From Mixia osmundae IAM 14324 (taxonomy: Eukaryota; Basidiomycota; Mixiomycetes; Mixiales; Mixiaceae): DNA of 64,000 bases. Below the pieces are notes generated by a model. That model had not been told where the DNA came from. It worked only from the letters and a program-made list of their open reading frames with translations, and did not search any database. Within the stretch, counting starts at the first letter, position 1. Every line of letters begins with the position of its first letter. Below, piece after piece: positions 11,375 through 21,202 of this stretch. The stretch spans positions 212,575 to 276,574 of the forward strand of contig NW_014575559.1 of the NCBI RefSeq assembly GCF_000708205.1, read 5' to 3'. A program made the position numbers and the translations under genes.

Positions 11375-12053
11375 ATGAAGTTCGCTACTGTTGCCGCCCT
11401 CCTGGCTATCGTGTCTACTGTTGCTGCTGCACCCATTGCAGAGGTATGTCTCATATACAAACAAGCACGGCACAAGGCTAATTCATTCGCACGCAGCCGG
11501 AAGCTCGCCGCATCTTCAAGCGCGAGCCCGAGGCCGAGGCGGAGGCTCGTCGCATCTTCAAGCGTGAGCCCGAGGCCGAAGCAGAGGCGCGACGCATCTT
11601 CAAGCGTGAGCCCGAGGCCGAAGCTGAGGCGCGACGCATCTTCAAGCGTGAAGCCGAAGCAGAGGCGGAAGCTCGCCGCATCTTCAAGCGCGAGCCCGAG
11701 GCCGAGGCGGAGGCTCGTCGCATCTTCAAGCGTGAGCCCGAGGCCGAAGCAGAGGCGCGACGCATCTTCAAGCGTGAGCCCGAGGCCGAAGCTGAGGCGC
11801 GACGCATCTTCAAGCGTGAAGCCGAAGCAGAGGCGGAAGCTCGCCGCATCTTCAANNNNNNNNNNNNNNNNNNNNNNNNNNNNNNNNNNNNNNNNNNNNN
11901 NNNNNNNNNGCAGAGGCGCGAAGAATCTTCAAGCGCGAAGCCGAGGCTGAGCCCGAAGCGCGCCGAATCTTCAAGCGTGAAGCTGAGGCAGAGGCGGAAG
12001 CCCGCCGCATCTTCAAGCGCGAAGCCGAGGCAGAGCCCCGACGCATCTTCTAA
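11375..12053 (+). CDS. Secreted repeat precursor with Kex2 sites and Glu-Ala/Glu-Pro spacers (KEP, alpha-factor-like)
   Basis: Exon 1 (11375-11443) encodes a 23-residue signal peptide region (MKFATVAALLAIVSTVAAAP). A GT-AG intron (11444-11496) precedes exon 2, which consists almost entirely of repeats. Each 14-residue unit reads KR, then four X-Ala or X-Pro dipeptides (EP EA EA EA, EA EA EA EA or EA EA EP EA), then RRIF. Nine RRIF cores precede an assembly gap (11856-11909) and four follow it. The last unit ends in RRIF and the stop codon, with no trailing KR. Known biology: Kex2 cuts after KR, and Ste13-type dipeptidyl aminopeptidase removes X-Ala/X-Pro pairs, as in yeast alpha-factor. I infer release of many copies of RRIF or of its longer untrimmed form. 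RR could be a second Kex2 site. Protein length is unknown because the gap is not in frame. Confidence 0.85.
11497..12050 (+). repeat. 42-nt coding tandem repeat with a 168-nt higher-order period, interrupted by a gap
   Basis: The repeat unit is 42 nt (14 codons). Units 2-5 and units 6-9 are the same four variants in the same order, so a 168-nt block (11521-11688) is repeated (11689-11855, running into the gap). The last units after the gap are more diverged. The run of 54 Ns at 11856-11909 leaves the two sides in different frames, so its true length is not 54. A complete unit pattern would need 19 nt plus a multiple of 42. Array length is therefore unresolved. Confidence 0.9.
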
Positions 12054-12289
12054 TCTTGCAACGAGCACGCTATCCGCAAGACACACCCTCAGTATACCTA
12101 GTCGACGTTACGATGCGACGACTGCTCATGATCTTCACACTTGTACAGTCTACTTAATTGCACGTGTACTACAACATGATACATACTGCCAGTGAATGGC
12201 TCACGCGTGACTTTGAGCTTGACCAGACTCTGACCAGGCTTTCATGGCCTTGTTTGATGCTTCACCGGCTGAAAACACTGGAGAGCAAG

Positions 12290-12980
12290 TCAGGATGACA
12301 CCAAGACTGCTACGAAGAGCGTACGCTGGCGTTCCCATTCGTCCATGCCTGCGATAAAGTCGGAGAGAGACGCGTCGGAGACTTCGTGACGAGCACTGGC
12401 GTGCTGACTCTGATCCATGACCTCGAGCAGACGGTCCCTGAACGTCTCATACAGTATCCTCCTCAGCGGATAGTCATCAATACTGCTTACGACGATGAGC
12501 ACCAGCATGCCAGAGTCGGATCTGAACGCGTACGTATCATTGAGCATGACGCCAACGTCATAGAACCAACCGGCGCTGCCGCCGACAGAACGAAGATTGA
12601 CGGACCGACTGGCCGCTTCCAGAGCTTGCCTGACCCTGCTCGTGTACGGTTTCGGGATCTCCAAGCTGACATATCCAAATCTGACGGGATCCGCAATCTT
12701 GAGACCTATCCAGAACGGCAGCTCGACGGTTGTGCCCTTTGCGAGCTGCAGGACTGGTTCTGTGAGCTCAGCAGAAGTGCCGATTGAGACTGGCTTGCAT
12801 GAGGCTCTGAGCCGCCTTCGAGGTAGCCCGCATTGGGGACTTCGAACAGGAAAGTACATGGCAGCTTCTGCTCAGTCTCTGGTCAGATTCGATCGAGCGC
12901 TCACTGCATCGTCCTGCCTGGTTTTCTGCGAGTATGGCATCGAGGTCGTAATAGTCTCTCGGCGTGCCATCGTCGGCCAT
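12290..12980 (-). CDS. PSF3: GINS complex subunit PSF3
   Basis: Minus-strand exons: 12980-12918, 12867-12799, 12745-12290 (195 aa, family length). The protein begins with DYYDLDAILAENQKLPCTF and continues with GYLEGG, GTTVELPFW, FGYVSLEIPKPY and a C-terminal helical part (FRDRLLEVMDQSQ, MDEWERQRTLF). All are typical of Psf3, a subunit of the GINS tetramer in the CMG replicative helicase. Both introns are GC-AG: 12868-12917 (GCAGGA) and 12746-12798 (GCAAGC). The first is fixed by the conserved ENQKxPCTF junction; the second is less certain because the residues around it (GGSEPH/LAKGTT) vary in the family. ATP11 starts divergently 82 bases away. Confidence 0.85.
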
Positions 12981-13062
12981 CCCCGGCGTGCGACAGCTCG
13001 TTCCAAGCTTGCCAAATCGCGTCGTTCGAAAGGCGGCAAGCTAGCCGAGGCAAAGGGGCGAG

Positions 13063-14199
13063 ATGTTACGAGCAGGCAGTCGTACCATCGCTAGAGGAAG
13101 CAGATCGCATCAGACAGTTGCCAAGCCGTCGTGGATCCGTACACGCACGAGCACGACGAGCAGCGATCAGCCATCGAACGGTGCAGAGATCGCAGACGAA
13201 TATTTGGGCGGCAAGCAAGGCATCGAGCATCGACGAAGGGTCTATGCGGACAAGTACAAGGACCTACTGAGCCGGAAAGCTCAAGAGTGAGTTTTGCAGC
13301 TCTCGGACCCGTGATCTAGGGTGATGCGCCAGCAGGCGAGGCATATCTGTGGAAGAGCTCAAGGCGAGTGCAAGAGACGAATTGGCCAAGAACAGGCGTG
13401 TGGCCGACATGATCTCTCGCCCGACACCATCAGCTACCCGTGCTAGCCCTTCTGGGAGCAAGCCCAAGCAGTTCAAAGTACCACAGGCGAAAAAGTCTGC
13501 CTCTCCCGTGCGACCGCTCTCAGACATCATCAAGCTGGACAAGGCATTCGAGGAGACGCCCAAGAAGATCTCGGACCTGTGGAATGCCTATCATATGACA
13601 AAGGGCAAGTTGTCTGCCGTCATACCGACAGAGATCTATCGTGCGATGGCAAAAGAAGCGCGACAGTACTCGAGCTTTGTCGTTCCTCTGCCTCGCGGTC
13701 CGTCTGCAGAGGCTTCGGATCGTCCGCCTGCGGCAGAGATGTTCTTCCTCGTAAATGCTACAATGCCTTTTTTGCGGGATCTCGGATGCTGACAGGCTCT
13801 TTGTAGCAATGGGCCCATTTGCCACCGCATACCGAGGCGCCAGCGGGTCAAGATGCCGTGCCAGACGTGACGACAGTGCTCTTCACGCCTCTGGCAGAAT
13901 ATCAGCTTCATCAGACGTACGCGCAACCCTACTTGATCTTGACCCACTACACCGATCTAGCGCACTCCCACGGCATCGTTCTCATGCGCGGCGAGATCAC
14001 CCCCGACGTGGCCAACCTGACTTCTGCAGACGCACAGCTGTTGATCTGGAAACTCCAACAGTTCTACAATACTGCCAATATGAAAGCTGACAAAGGTCAG
14101 GCGGTCATCGACGAGCGACGCCAGCTGCTTCGCACTTTCCATGAGAAGCCTAGCGACTTCGATCTAGCTCGATTGATCGAATTGGCTGATCAGATCTGA
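13063..14199 (+). CDS. ATP11: Mitochondrial F1-ATPase assembly chaperone ATP11
   Basis: Exons: 13063-13286, 13336-13750, 13807-14199 (343 aa). The N-terminus is Arg/Ser-rich without acidic residues, as expected for a mitochondrial presequence. Family blocks follow: KYKDLLSRKAQERGISVEEL, LWNAYHM, SFVVPLPRG, FFLQWAHLPP, FTPLAEYQLH, ILTHYTDLAHSHGIVLMRGE, and AQLLIWKLQQFYNT. Atp11 binds free F1 beta subunits in the matrix and hands them on for F1 assembly. Both introns are GT-AG (49 and 56 nt). Confidence 0.9.
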
Positions 14200-14264
14200 G
14201 CCGAGCTCGGCTGTCGAGATGCTGGCAAGGCTCGCTGGGGCGTGCTATCAGGCGAGAGAGATGC

Positions 14265-14543
14265 TCAGACGGGTTCGGCCTTGCGTAACTCATCGATCTC
14301 GCCATAGAGTGTGCTGAAGACGACCGGATCAGCTATGGCAGCAGCAGCAGAGCACGCAAAGGAGACCCACGTGAAGCGCTGCTCATAGGTTCTGATGGAA
14401 TCTCTGAGCTCTGCTATCCGCCTGGCATGCAGCAGATTCGCCAGTTTGGCCGACGGCAAGTCTGTTGATCCGCTGCGGCTTCAGAAAAGCGAGCCATGCT
14501 CCTATGCAGAACTCAAGCCTGCCTTTTGTCTTTGTCGTCGCAT
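14265..14543 (-). CDS. Small hypothetical protein, 75 aa
   Basis: Exons: 14543-14513 and 14461-14265, joined by a 51-nt GT-AG intron. This is the only arrangement I found that gives the downstream open frame a Met. The protein is helical, starts with a basic stretch (MRRQRQKAGL), and contains LANLLHARRIAELRDSIRTY and a small-residue stretch (SFACSAAAAIADPVV). I do not recognise it. Its size and heptad pattern recall small kinetochore (DASH) subunits, but no motif decides this. The 3' end is 65 bases from ATP11. Confidence 0.4.
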
Positions 14544-14602
14544 CGATGGGCTGGTCACTGCATCGCTCTTCAGCGACGTTGCATCGACCTTAAGGCTTCG
14601 CC

Positions 14603-15178
14603 TCACGCGTCAATGTCAAGCTCCCGCTTCAACAGAGCCCTGTAGCATTCCCAGCATGTCTGTCATGCCCATGAGCGCTGTTCATCGTAGCGAATAGTGT
14701 GAGCTACGTCTGGATTGAGACGGCTGCGATGTTGGACGGAAACGAGAGGATGGGTGACCATGCAATCGCTTATGGTCTGCCATTTGTAGCCATAGGAAGC
14801 CACGAGCTGGGCCAGCAAGCACTCTTCTCGAGCGTCTAAGCCCGGCAAGACCATCAGGGTCCGCGCTCGTCTGGCCCGCTGCCTCTCTGTCGCTCAACTC
14901 GGTCGCTGACTGGCTGGCTACTTTGGCGCGAGAAAATCGCCGCTTCGTTTCGGATTGACTCCACAGAGCGCCAGCTGCTCGACCACCGACGATAAGCTGT
15001 CTGACTGAGCGAGGCAGTGCTTGAGCCCGAGTGAAGCGAGCGAAGCTAGGATCAGGAGGGAAGGCGAGCTGACAGGGTGCACGCTGGTGTCAGGGTCACT
15101 GGGAGAGCACGTTTGTACCGACTGGAGCTTTGTCAACGTTCGCTGGACGAGTCGGACCTCTGCCGACCGGTGCATCAT
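14603..15178 (-). CDS. Small single Myb/SANT-like domain protein
   Basis: Exons: 15178-14922, 14870-14708, 14659-14603 (158 aa), with GT-AG introns of 51 and 48 nt. The N-terminal 85 residues are not recognised. The C-terminal 60 residues look like one Myb/SANT repeat: DAREECLLAQLVASYGYKWQ, TISDCM, then CWECYRALLKRE, with the two usual tryptophans and helix spacing, but with a stretched turn between helices 2 and 3. It could bind DNA or a histone tail. Second start Met at 15175. The splice of exon 1 to exon 2 was chosen by frame and typical intron size, so the N-terminal half is less certain than the SANT part. Confidence 0.5.
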
Positions 15179-15345
15179 TGCTTCGAGAGACAGTCGTCAG
15201 CTGACCGTCAGATGTCTAGCTGGACGATCACACCCATCTCAGCTTGCAGAAGGCAGGTCTCGTAGCGTTCCGATTGCCCGAAAGGAGAGGCTGACTCAGC
15301 TCTCGATGCTCCCAGGAGAGTCGGGCAAGTGTCCACACGGCCATC

Positions 15346-18300
15346 ATGGCACTAGACCCTGCTATGCTCGACCACGGGCACATCGATCGGACCTCAGATG
15401 TCAGCTCGCCGGACCCGACAGCTGCCAGGACAGCTACGACGACCGACATCCACGATAGCTTGGCGAGGCTGGATCTGAGCAGACAACAAGTGTCCGATGA
15501 GCCTGCGGAAGAAGGAGACGAGACTGTCCAGTCTCTCATGCCTGTCGGGAGCCTCGCTGGTGGCCGCAAGGCTAGCGTCAGTCTCCAGTTGTTCAAAGAG
15601 ACTTCGCGACACCAGTCCAACAAGCTGAGCGATGTTGTCGCTGCTCTCCAAGAAGAAACCGAGTACGACCACACAGAGACGATCACGCACACGCCTGTCC
15701 GATCTGTCTCTGTCTCGGGAGACGCACAGGCTCCGGGCTCGAGCAGGCGCGATACAAGTCGGAAACCGGCGGGCATACTGTCCGGCACTCCTCAAGCAGG
15801 CGTACTCTCGCCAGCTCGTCACAAAGTGGACCTCATCTACTCTCCACACCCGTCGCTCGATCCCAAGGATTCGGCTGCATTGTCTGCTTCATTCGTCGAC
15901 TTTGTCGAGGCTTCGAAATCAAGCAGGTCCGCCTTCCAAGCGAGCCCCGGACGCGACGAGACCAAATCCTCCTCTGCGGAAGAGATGCGGCCCCGGCTGA
16001 CCTCGCCCAGAGCGACTCAGGCCAACACGCGCTATACGTTCTCGCCTGTACTGCATCCTGGCACGAGCACGAGCTCTGCTCTGCAGAAATCAAGACCGCC
16101 TTCGCCAGGCGCCTCACCCTCGCCTCATCTCCAATTTGCGAGGCAATCTGCGCGAGACAATCAAACGCCAGCCGAGCTCTCTCTACCGTCTGCCGCGCCG
16201 CGTCCGGTCAGACAGGCGTCTGGGTCAGATGTACCTCGGACCTCCCCCGCACTTTCGCGCCCGCCTGGTTCGATGCTGCCCGCTGCGCCCAAAGATCTCA
16301 TGCAGACGGATCCCAGAGCTGCTCCGACGAGGAGGAGATCGCTCAAGGGACGACATGATCAAGAATCGCCCCCGCAGGTAACGTATCCAGATGCTTTGCT
16401 GAGAGCAGAGCGGAGGAAAAGCTCGGGCACCATTCCTTCGTTGACCTCGGCCGATCACTCGGCTGGCTCGCACACTGACACGTCGCCCGTCTATGCAGCC
16501 CAACGCAATCCGCTCGCTCGATCGGATCATTCGGCAGACGAAGGATCCGTGGAATATCTGACAGAAAGTGAAGATCTGACCGAAGAGGCTTCAGAATATG
16601 ACGACGACTATGACGATGGCATCTTCTCCGAGGCAGAGCACGACCAAGACGAAGATGACGAGCATCTCGAGCAACCGCCGAGCGACTACAATCTCGCCTC
16701 GGGCTATCGCAAGGGTCGCAAACGGTTCTCACTTGCAGCACCAGAAGTCGAAGAGGATGTACCAGCCCAACGAGAGCCGTGCGTGCCCCGCTGTCCAGCC
16801 CTTCGTTTACTAAGCCGTGCTACAGTCACTCTGCAGTTGCTCTACAGCCCTTTGACAACCAAGTTGGCGGACATTCGCACATCTTTAGATTCTCTCATCG
16901 TGCGATCTGCAAGGTAAGTTCAGAGCGACTGATCTCATGTGGCGATCTGATGATATGACTCGTAGCCGCTCGTGAGCCGCGAGAACGAATTCTACGAGGC
17001 CATCGAGCGCGAGTCTCCCGATCTCCTGGCTTTCGTACCTCAATATCTGGGCGTCCTCAATGTGACCTATCGGCGAGCGCATCACGACGAAAATTCAGCC
17101 TTGCGTCCATCGAATGGCACAGCAGAGGATGAGCGGAAAGGTCGACGCATCTTCAGAGAGCGTGATTCTGGCAGCGCGGGAGACGAAGTTCCCGAAGTCG
17201 CTCTCGAACGCAATCGCCATATCTTGCCCGACAGCTCGGTTTGGGATATGATCAGTGGCTCCAGCGATACCGATCGACGCGGGCGTCATTCGCGCAGGCG
17301 ATCTGCAAGCAGCTTTCCTTCGAAGCGGTCGTCCGGTGAGGAAGCAAGTCAATCGATACGCGCAAGTACGGAGCCACTCGAAGACACCTTGCTGTCTTCT
17401 CCTGATCTGGCTGCTGCAAAGGCTAGCTCTTTGCTGCCTGTGCCGAAAATGTCTGCCTTGCAAGAAACTCTTCCCGTGCCGAACTCGAGTCCGCAGACTC
17501 GCTCGCAAGTCAACCAACCAAATTCGCAAGATACCCTCGATGCGTTCTACAAGCGAGGAGGCATCCAGCGGGCCAAGTCTGCGCTCAATACCTCAGCCGA
17601 CAGCTCTCGGAGTCAGAGCACTTACGGCACCGGCTCGACTCGTGTGAATCGTCGACTGTGCGAGCAGGTGCTACGTGAAGTCTTCAACAGTCCGAAGCTG
17701 CGCAATCGGGCCAGCCGGATCTGCTCGAAGAAGTGGGCAGACGAAGAACCGAAGGAGTCTATAGCCGAGCGGCAGTCTGAACCGCCATCCGGCTTCCGCA
17801 AGGTGCGCAGCGAAACTTCGGTGTCGGCCCTGGCCGATGTGCCTCCCAGCAAGAGCGCTGCGGGATCGCCTCTGGTCGATCTGGGCGTATTCGAGATGGA
17901 CGAGGATGCTTCAAAGGATGCGACTCAACAGCAGAACATGCAGAAGCAGCGAACAGGCAGCGACTGGCGTCCGACAGGACGGAAAGCGCTTGTGCTAAAG
18001 CCGCCCAGCCCGACAGGCGGAAGCGCTAGAAGCTCATCGCCCGAACGACAAGAACAGTTCCTGCTCATGGAGGATCTAACGGGCCCGCTTCGGTCACCTT
18101 GTGTGCTCGATCTCAAGATGGGTACTCGGCAGTACGGTGTCGACGCTACGCCCGAGAAGAAAGTCAGCCAGACTCGAAAATGCGATAAGACGACGAGCCG
18201 ATCTCTCGGCGTTCGTATATGCGGCATGCAGGTATGTCAAACGTATATCGAAAAGCACGGCCGCTGATCGATTCTGTAGGTATACAAATCTGCAGAGGGC

Positions 18301-19155
18301 AAATACACGTTTCAAGACAAGTATTACGGCAGAAAGATAAAGACAGCCGACTTTCCCGTCGCGCTGGCATCCTTCTTACACGATGGCGACCATCTGCTTG
18401 TGCACCATATACCTGTCATCTTGCGCAAGCTGTACCGCATGGCGAGCATCGTCCGCAAACTGACCCGATATCGCTTCTATGCGGCAAGTTTGCTCTTTAT
18501 CTATGATGGCGATCAGGCAGTGCAAGAGTCGTATGCAGACAGTCTCAAGACTGAAGATTCTCCCCATCTGATTGCTCGACCTGTGCTAGGCAACGAGCCT
18601 AGCAGTATATCTATCCCTCACAGCATGACGAGCGATTCGACTAGCTTTGAGCCTCAGACGCCTGTTTCCCTCGAGACGCCAACCTCGCCGAGCCCGTTCA
18701 CTCCCTCCTCGAACAAGCGCAATCCTGATGGCTCTTTCGCACAAAGAGCGATCAGAAAGCGCAGACCAGGTCATATCAATATCAAGCTCATCGATTTTGC
18801 TCATTGCACCACGGGCAACGACTTTGCGCCACTAGACGAGCCCCGTGTGCCCGGTGACACCCGCCCGCCTGCTCGTTTCCCGCCCCTGCATGCCGACGAG
18901 CCAGATACTGGCTTCTTACTCGGACTGAAGTCACTCTGTGACGCGCTCATCCGCGCTTGGAACGAGGAACGTGACAAGCGAAGATCGGACGCTGACGCCG
19001 CCCAGCTGGGCCCACTCCGGGTGAAAGGCTACTCGGTCTTTGACGAGATCTTTGACCCGCTCACGGCTAAACCTGGCGCTCGAGGAGTATTCGAGCGTGG
19101 ACGTGCAGCGAGTGAAGCGGCACATGCAGAAGCGCAGACGCTCGCGCCAGCATAG
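15346..19155 (+). CDS. KCS1: Inositol hexakisphosphate kinase KCS1
   Basis: Exons: 15346-16778, 16826-16913, 16966-18231, 18280-19155 (1220 aa). The first 470 residues are Ser/Pro-rich and disordered, with an acidic patch. The kinase starts with [18 protein letters not shown] and [14 protein letters not shown]. The IPK signature [14 protein letters not shown] (about residue 885) carries the PxxxDxKxG motif. [10 protein letters not shown] follows, and KLIDFAH (about residue 1097) holds the metal-binding Asp. A long Ser-rich insert separates the two kinase lobes, as in other fungal KCS1 proteins. The enzyme makes 5-InsP7 and controls phosphate sensing, vacuole form and stress. Intron 1 (16779-16825) contains a textbook TTACTAAG branch site. 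All three introns are GT-AG. Confidence 0.93.
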
Positions 19156-19434
19156 ACTATCATGTCTTTCTCTCTCACCTTTCATCCAGTGACGAACGCC
19201 AATAACGATGCTTTGCAGTCAGTATAATGCGATTGTGTATGTCAGTCAAGCAAGTAGCATGTAATAGAATACCCGAATTGCAGAGTTCCATTCTAGTCAG
19301 CTAGCCTAGCGCGCGCTCGCTCCTTGTGCTGTTACAGAGGCTTTGCAATCGAGCAATCATCAATCATCTCTAGTCCACTTAAAGCGAGCGACGACGGTTC
19401 GACCGAGTTCTTGCAAGGATGAAGTTGCGCCTTT

Positions 19435-20111
19435 CTAGAACTTGAGCAGGTGTGGCAGCTGTCCGTTGGACAAGCTGAACGTGGCGGCGAGATACTTGGA
19501 CAGGTTGGCTGTCTTTGCGATCTCCTCGACGATGGCCTTGTCGAGCGTCTTCTGATCCTCTGCGAAGCTGGCAGGCAGGGTCTTCTTCTCCGAAGCGTCG
19601 CCTTCGCCCTTGAAGAACTCGCCCTCCTTGCCCTTTGTGCTCGAGGAGGACGACTTCTTGAAGAATGCGTCGCTGAACTTCTCGTCAATCTGCAGAGACA
19701 GGACTCCGATCAGTATGGTGCACGGCTGCGCGTGGTACATCGCCTCACCTTGACAGAGCTGACGTCAATCTTTGTCGAGGTTGCGATCACGTAGGCTTGG
19801 TTGACCCGTCTGATGGGCACGCCGTTGATCTTGTAAGGACCGGTAACGAGCAGGAGGCCAGACTCGAGCTGCTTGAGGAAGACGACTCGCTTGCCTCTGA
19901 ATCGACCGGCGAGCAGGATGAGGATCGTGCCGGGCGTGATGGACGCTCTCAGCTTGGTCGGTCGCTGCACCTTTCGAGTCGGCTTGGGTCGCTTCACATC
20001 TTCGGCCGAGTAGAACTTGGCCGCCCTCTGTACGGGGATCACTCTCTCCTTGCCATTCTTGGCACCTCCGATGGGCACCGTCTTGGTCGTTGGCGCTGCC
20101 TTTGCTGACAT
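19435..20111 (-). CDS. RPL6: 60S ribosomal protein eL6 (RPL6)
   Basis: Exons: 20111-19749 and 19689-19435 (205 aa), with a 59-nt GT-AG intron. Blocks typical of eL6: [59 protein letters not shown] and STKIDV, followed by a Lys-rich C-terminal arm ([20 protein letters not shown]). It is a structural component of the large ribosomal subunit. It is divergent from the membrane protein gene at 20317, with about 200 bases of shared promoter. Confidence 0.95.
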
Positions 20112-20316
20112 GTCGTCTTATCCTTGAGCTGCCACTCGACTCCGCCGCGCACAGCGGCTGGTCAACTTTCACCGAAATTGACTTTGACGTCAATTATACA
20201 CGCGATTTAAGGTTTTGCCAAAGGGCCATGCACATGCCGCGCCCTAACGTAATGACGCTGCCGTCCGCCGGGTCGCATGATGTTACTTAGACCGACGCAA
20301 CGATAGCATATCCCAT

Positions 20317-21168
20317 ATGGCCACTCCCTCTTCGCAGCTTGACACCAAAGACCCTGCACTCAAGCGTGTCCTCTACTCTTCCCTTGCTGCCGGTTTGCTC
20401 TCGTCCCATCTGACCATGCAATCGAGCTGACCGAAGATGGCAGGCACAATCAGCGGCACGTTTGGCTCGGCATATGGCCTGCTCAAGGGACCTTCTGCCA
20501 CAGCAGTTGGGGCACCTATGGCCATCACTACAGCGGGCTACGCCCTGGCTTTCTTCTGTTCGTCTCGAGATCGTCCATCGTCTTGCGTGCACGAGCTGAC
20601 GCGTGGCTGGTCAACAGCTACGAGAGATCTCCTCTTGATGCCATTACGCTCATCCTATTCGGTTCCTACCTCCACGTCACCTCACTTTGAGGATGTCGAC
20701 CTTAGCGCAGGAGCAGGCCTGCTTGCAGGCTCAGTCTTTAATGGCGTTGCTCGTCGGTCTTACATCATTAAAGTCGTTCATGAGCTGAAAGGGTCATCAG
20801 GTGGACCCAAGAGGATTGTTTCGGGTGGTCTGACGACGGGCCTGTTGTGCGGCCTAACACAAGTCATCGTCAACGAGGCCTATCTCGCTCGGCTGCGATA
20901 CCTGTCAGGCAAAAACGGTGGCAACGCTATGCCTACGTCTGCCTCGATGTCACTCAGAGATCCTCCTCCAGCAAGCTCCATAAGCGCGCAGCCCAGCAAA
21001 CGGTCAAAGCTGGCTTCGTTCTACCCAATTCGACGTGTCTCAGACGACGAATATGCCGACAAGCTTCGCGAGAAGCTGTCAAAGACGAACGCTCAGCTTG
21101 CGGATCTTGACAGCCAGATTGCCCAGGAGGAAGTACGACTGAGGCATCTGAGCGCGCGGCAAGCCTAA
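20317..21168 (+). CDS. Multi-pass membrane protein, probably mitochondrial; function unknown
   Basis: Exons: 20317-20392, 20444-20561, 20618-20661, 20711-21168 (231 aa). Splicing joins three glycine-rich hydrophobic segments (GTISGTFGSAYGLL, PMAITTAGYALAFF, ILFGAGLLAGSVFNG) and a fourth (IVSGGLTTGLLCGLTQVI). This recalls Tim17/Tim22 or NDUFA11-like inner-membrane folds, but I cannot assign a family. The C-terminal 80 residues are soluble and end in a coiled coil (KLREKLSKTNAQLADLDSQI). The joins were chosen because they keep the hydrophobic frame open and use GT-AG introns of 49-57 nt with CTGAC-like branch sites. The 20562-20617 intron is the least certain. Confidence 0.55.
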
Positions 21169-21202
21169 CCTCTGTAAAGACAACAACATGAATTCTCCAC
21201 TC

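Noticed and set aside
11478-12086. Long open frame on the minus strand across the peptide repeat array
   Set aside because: It is the mirror of the 42-nt coding repeat. The plus strand has a signal peptide, an intron, and periodic processing sites; the minus frame has none of these.
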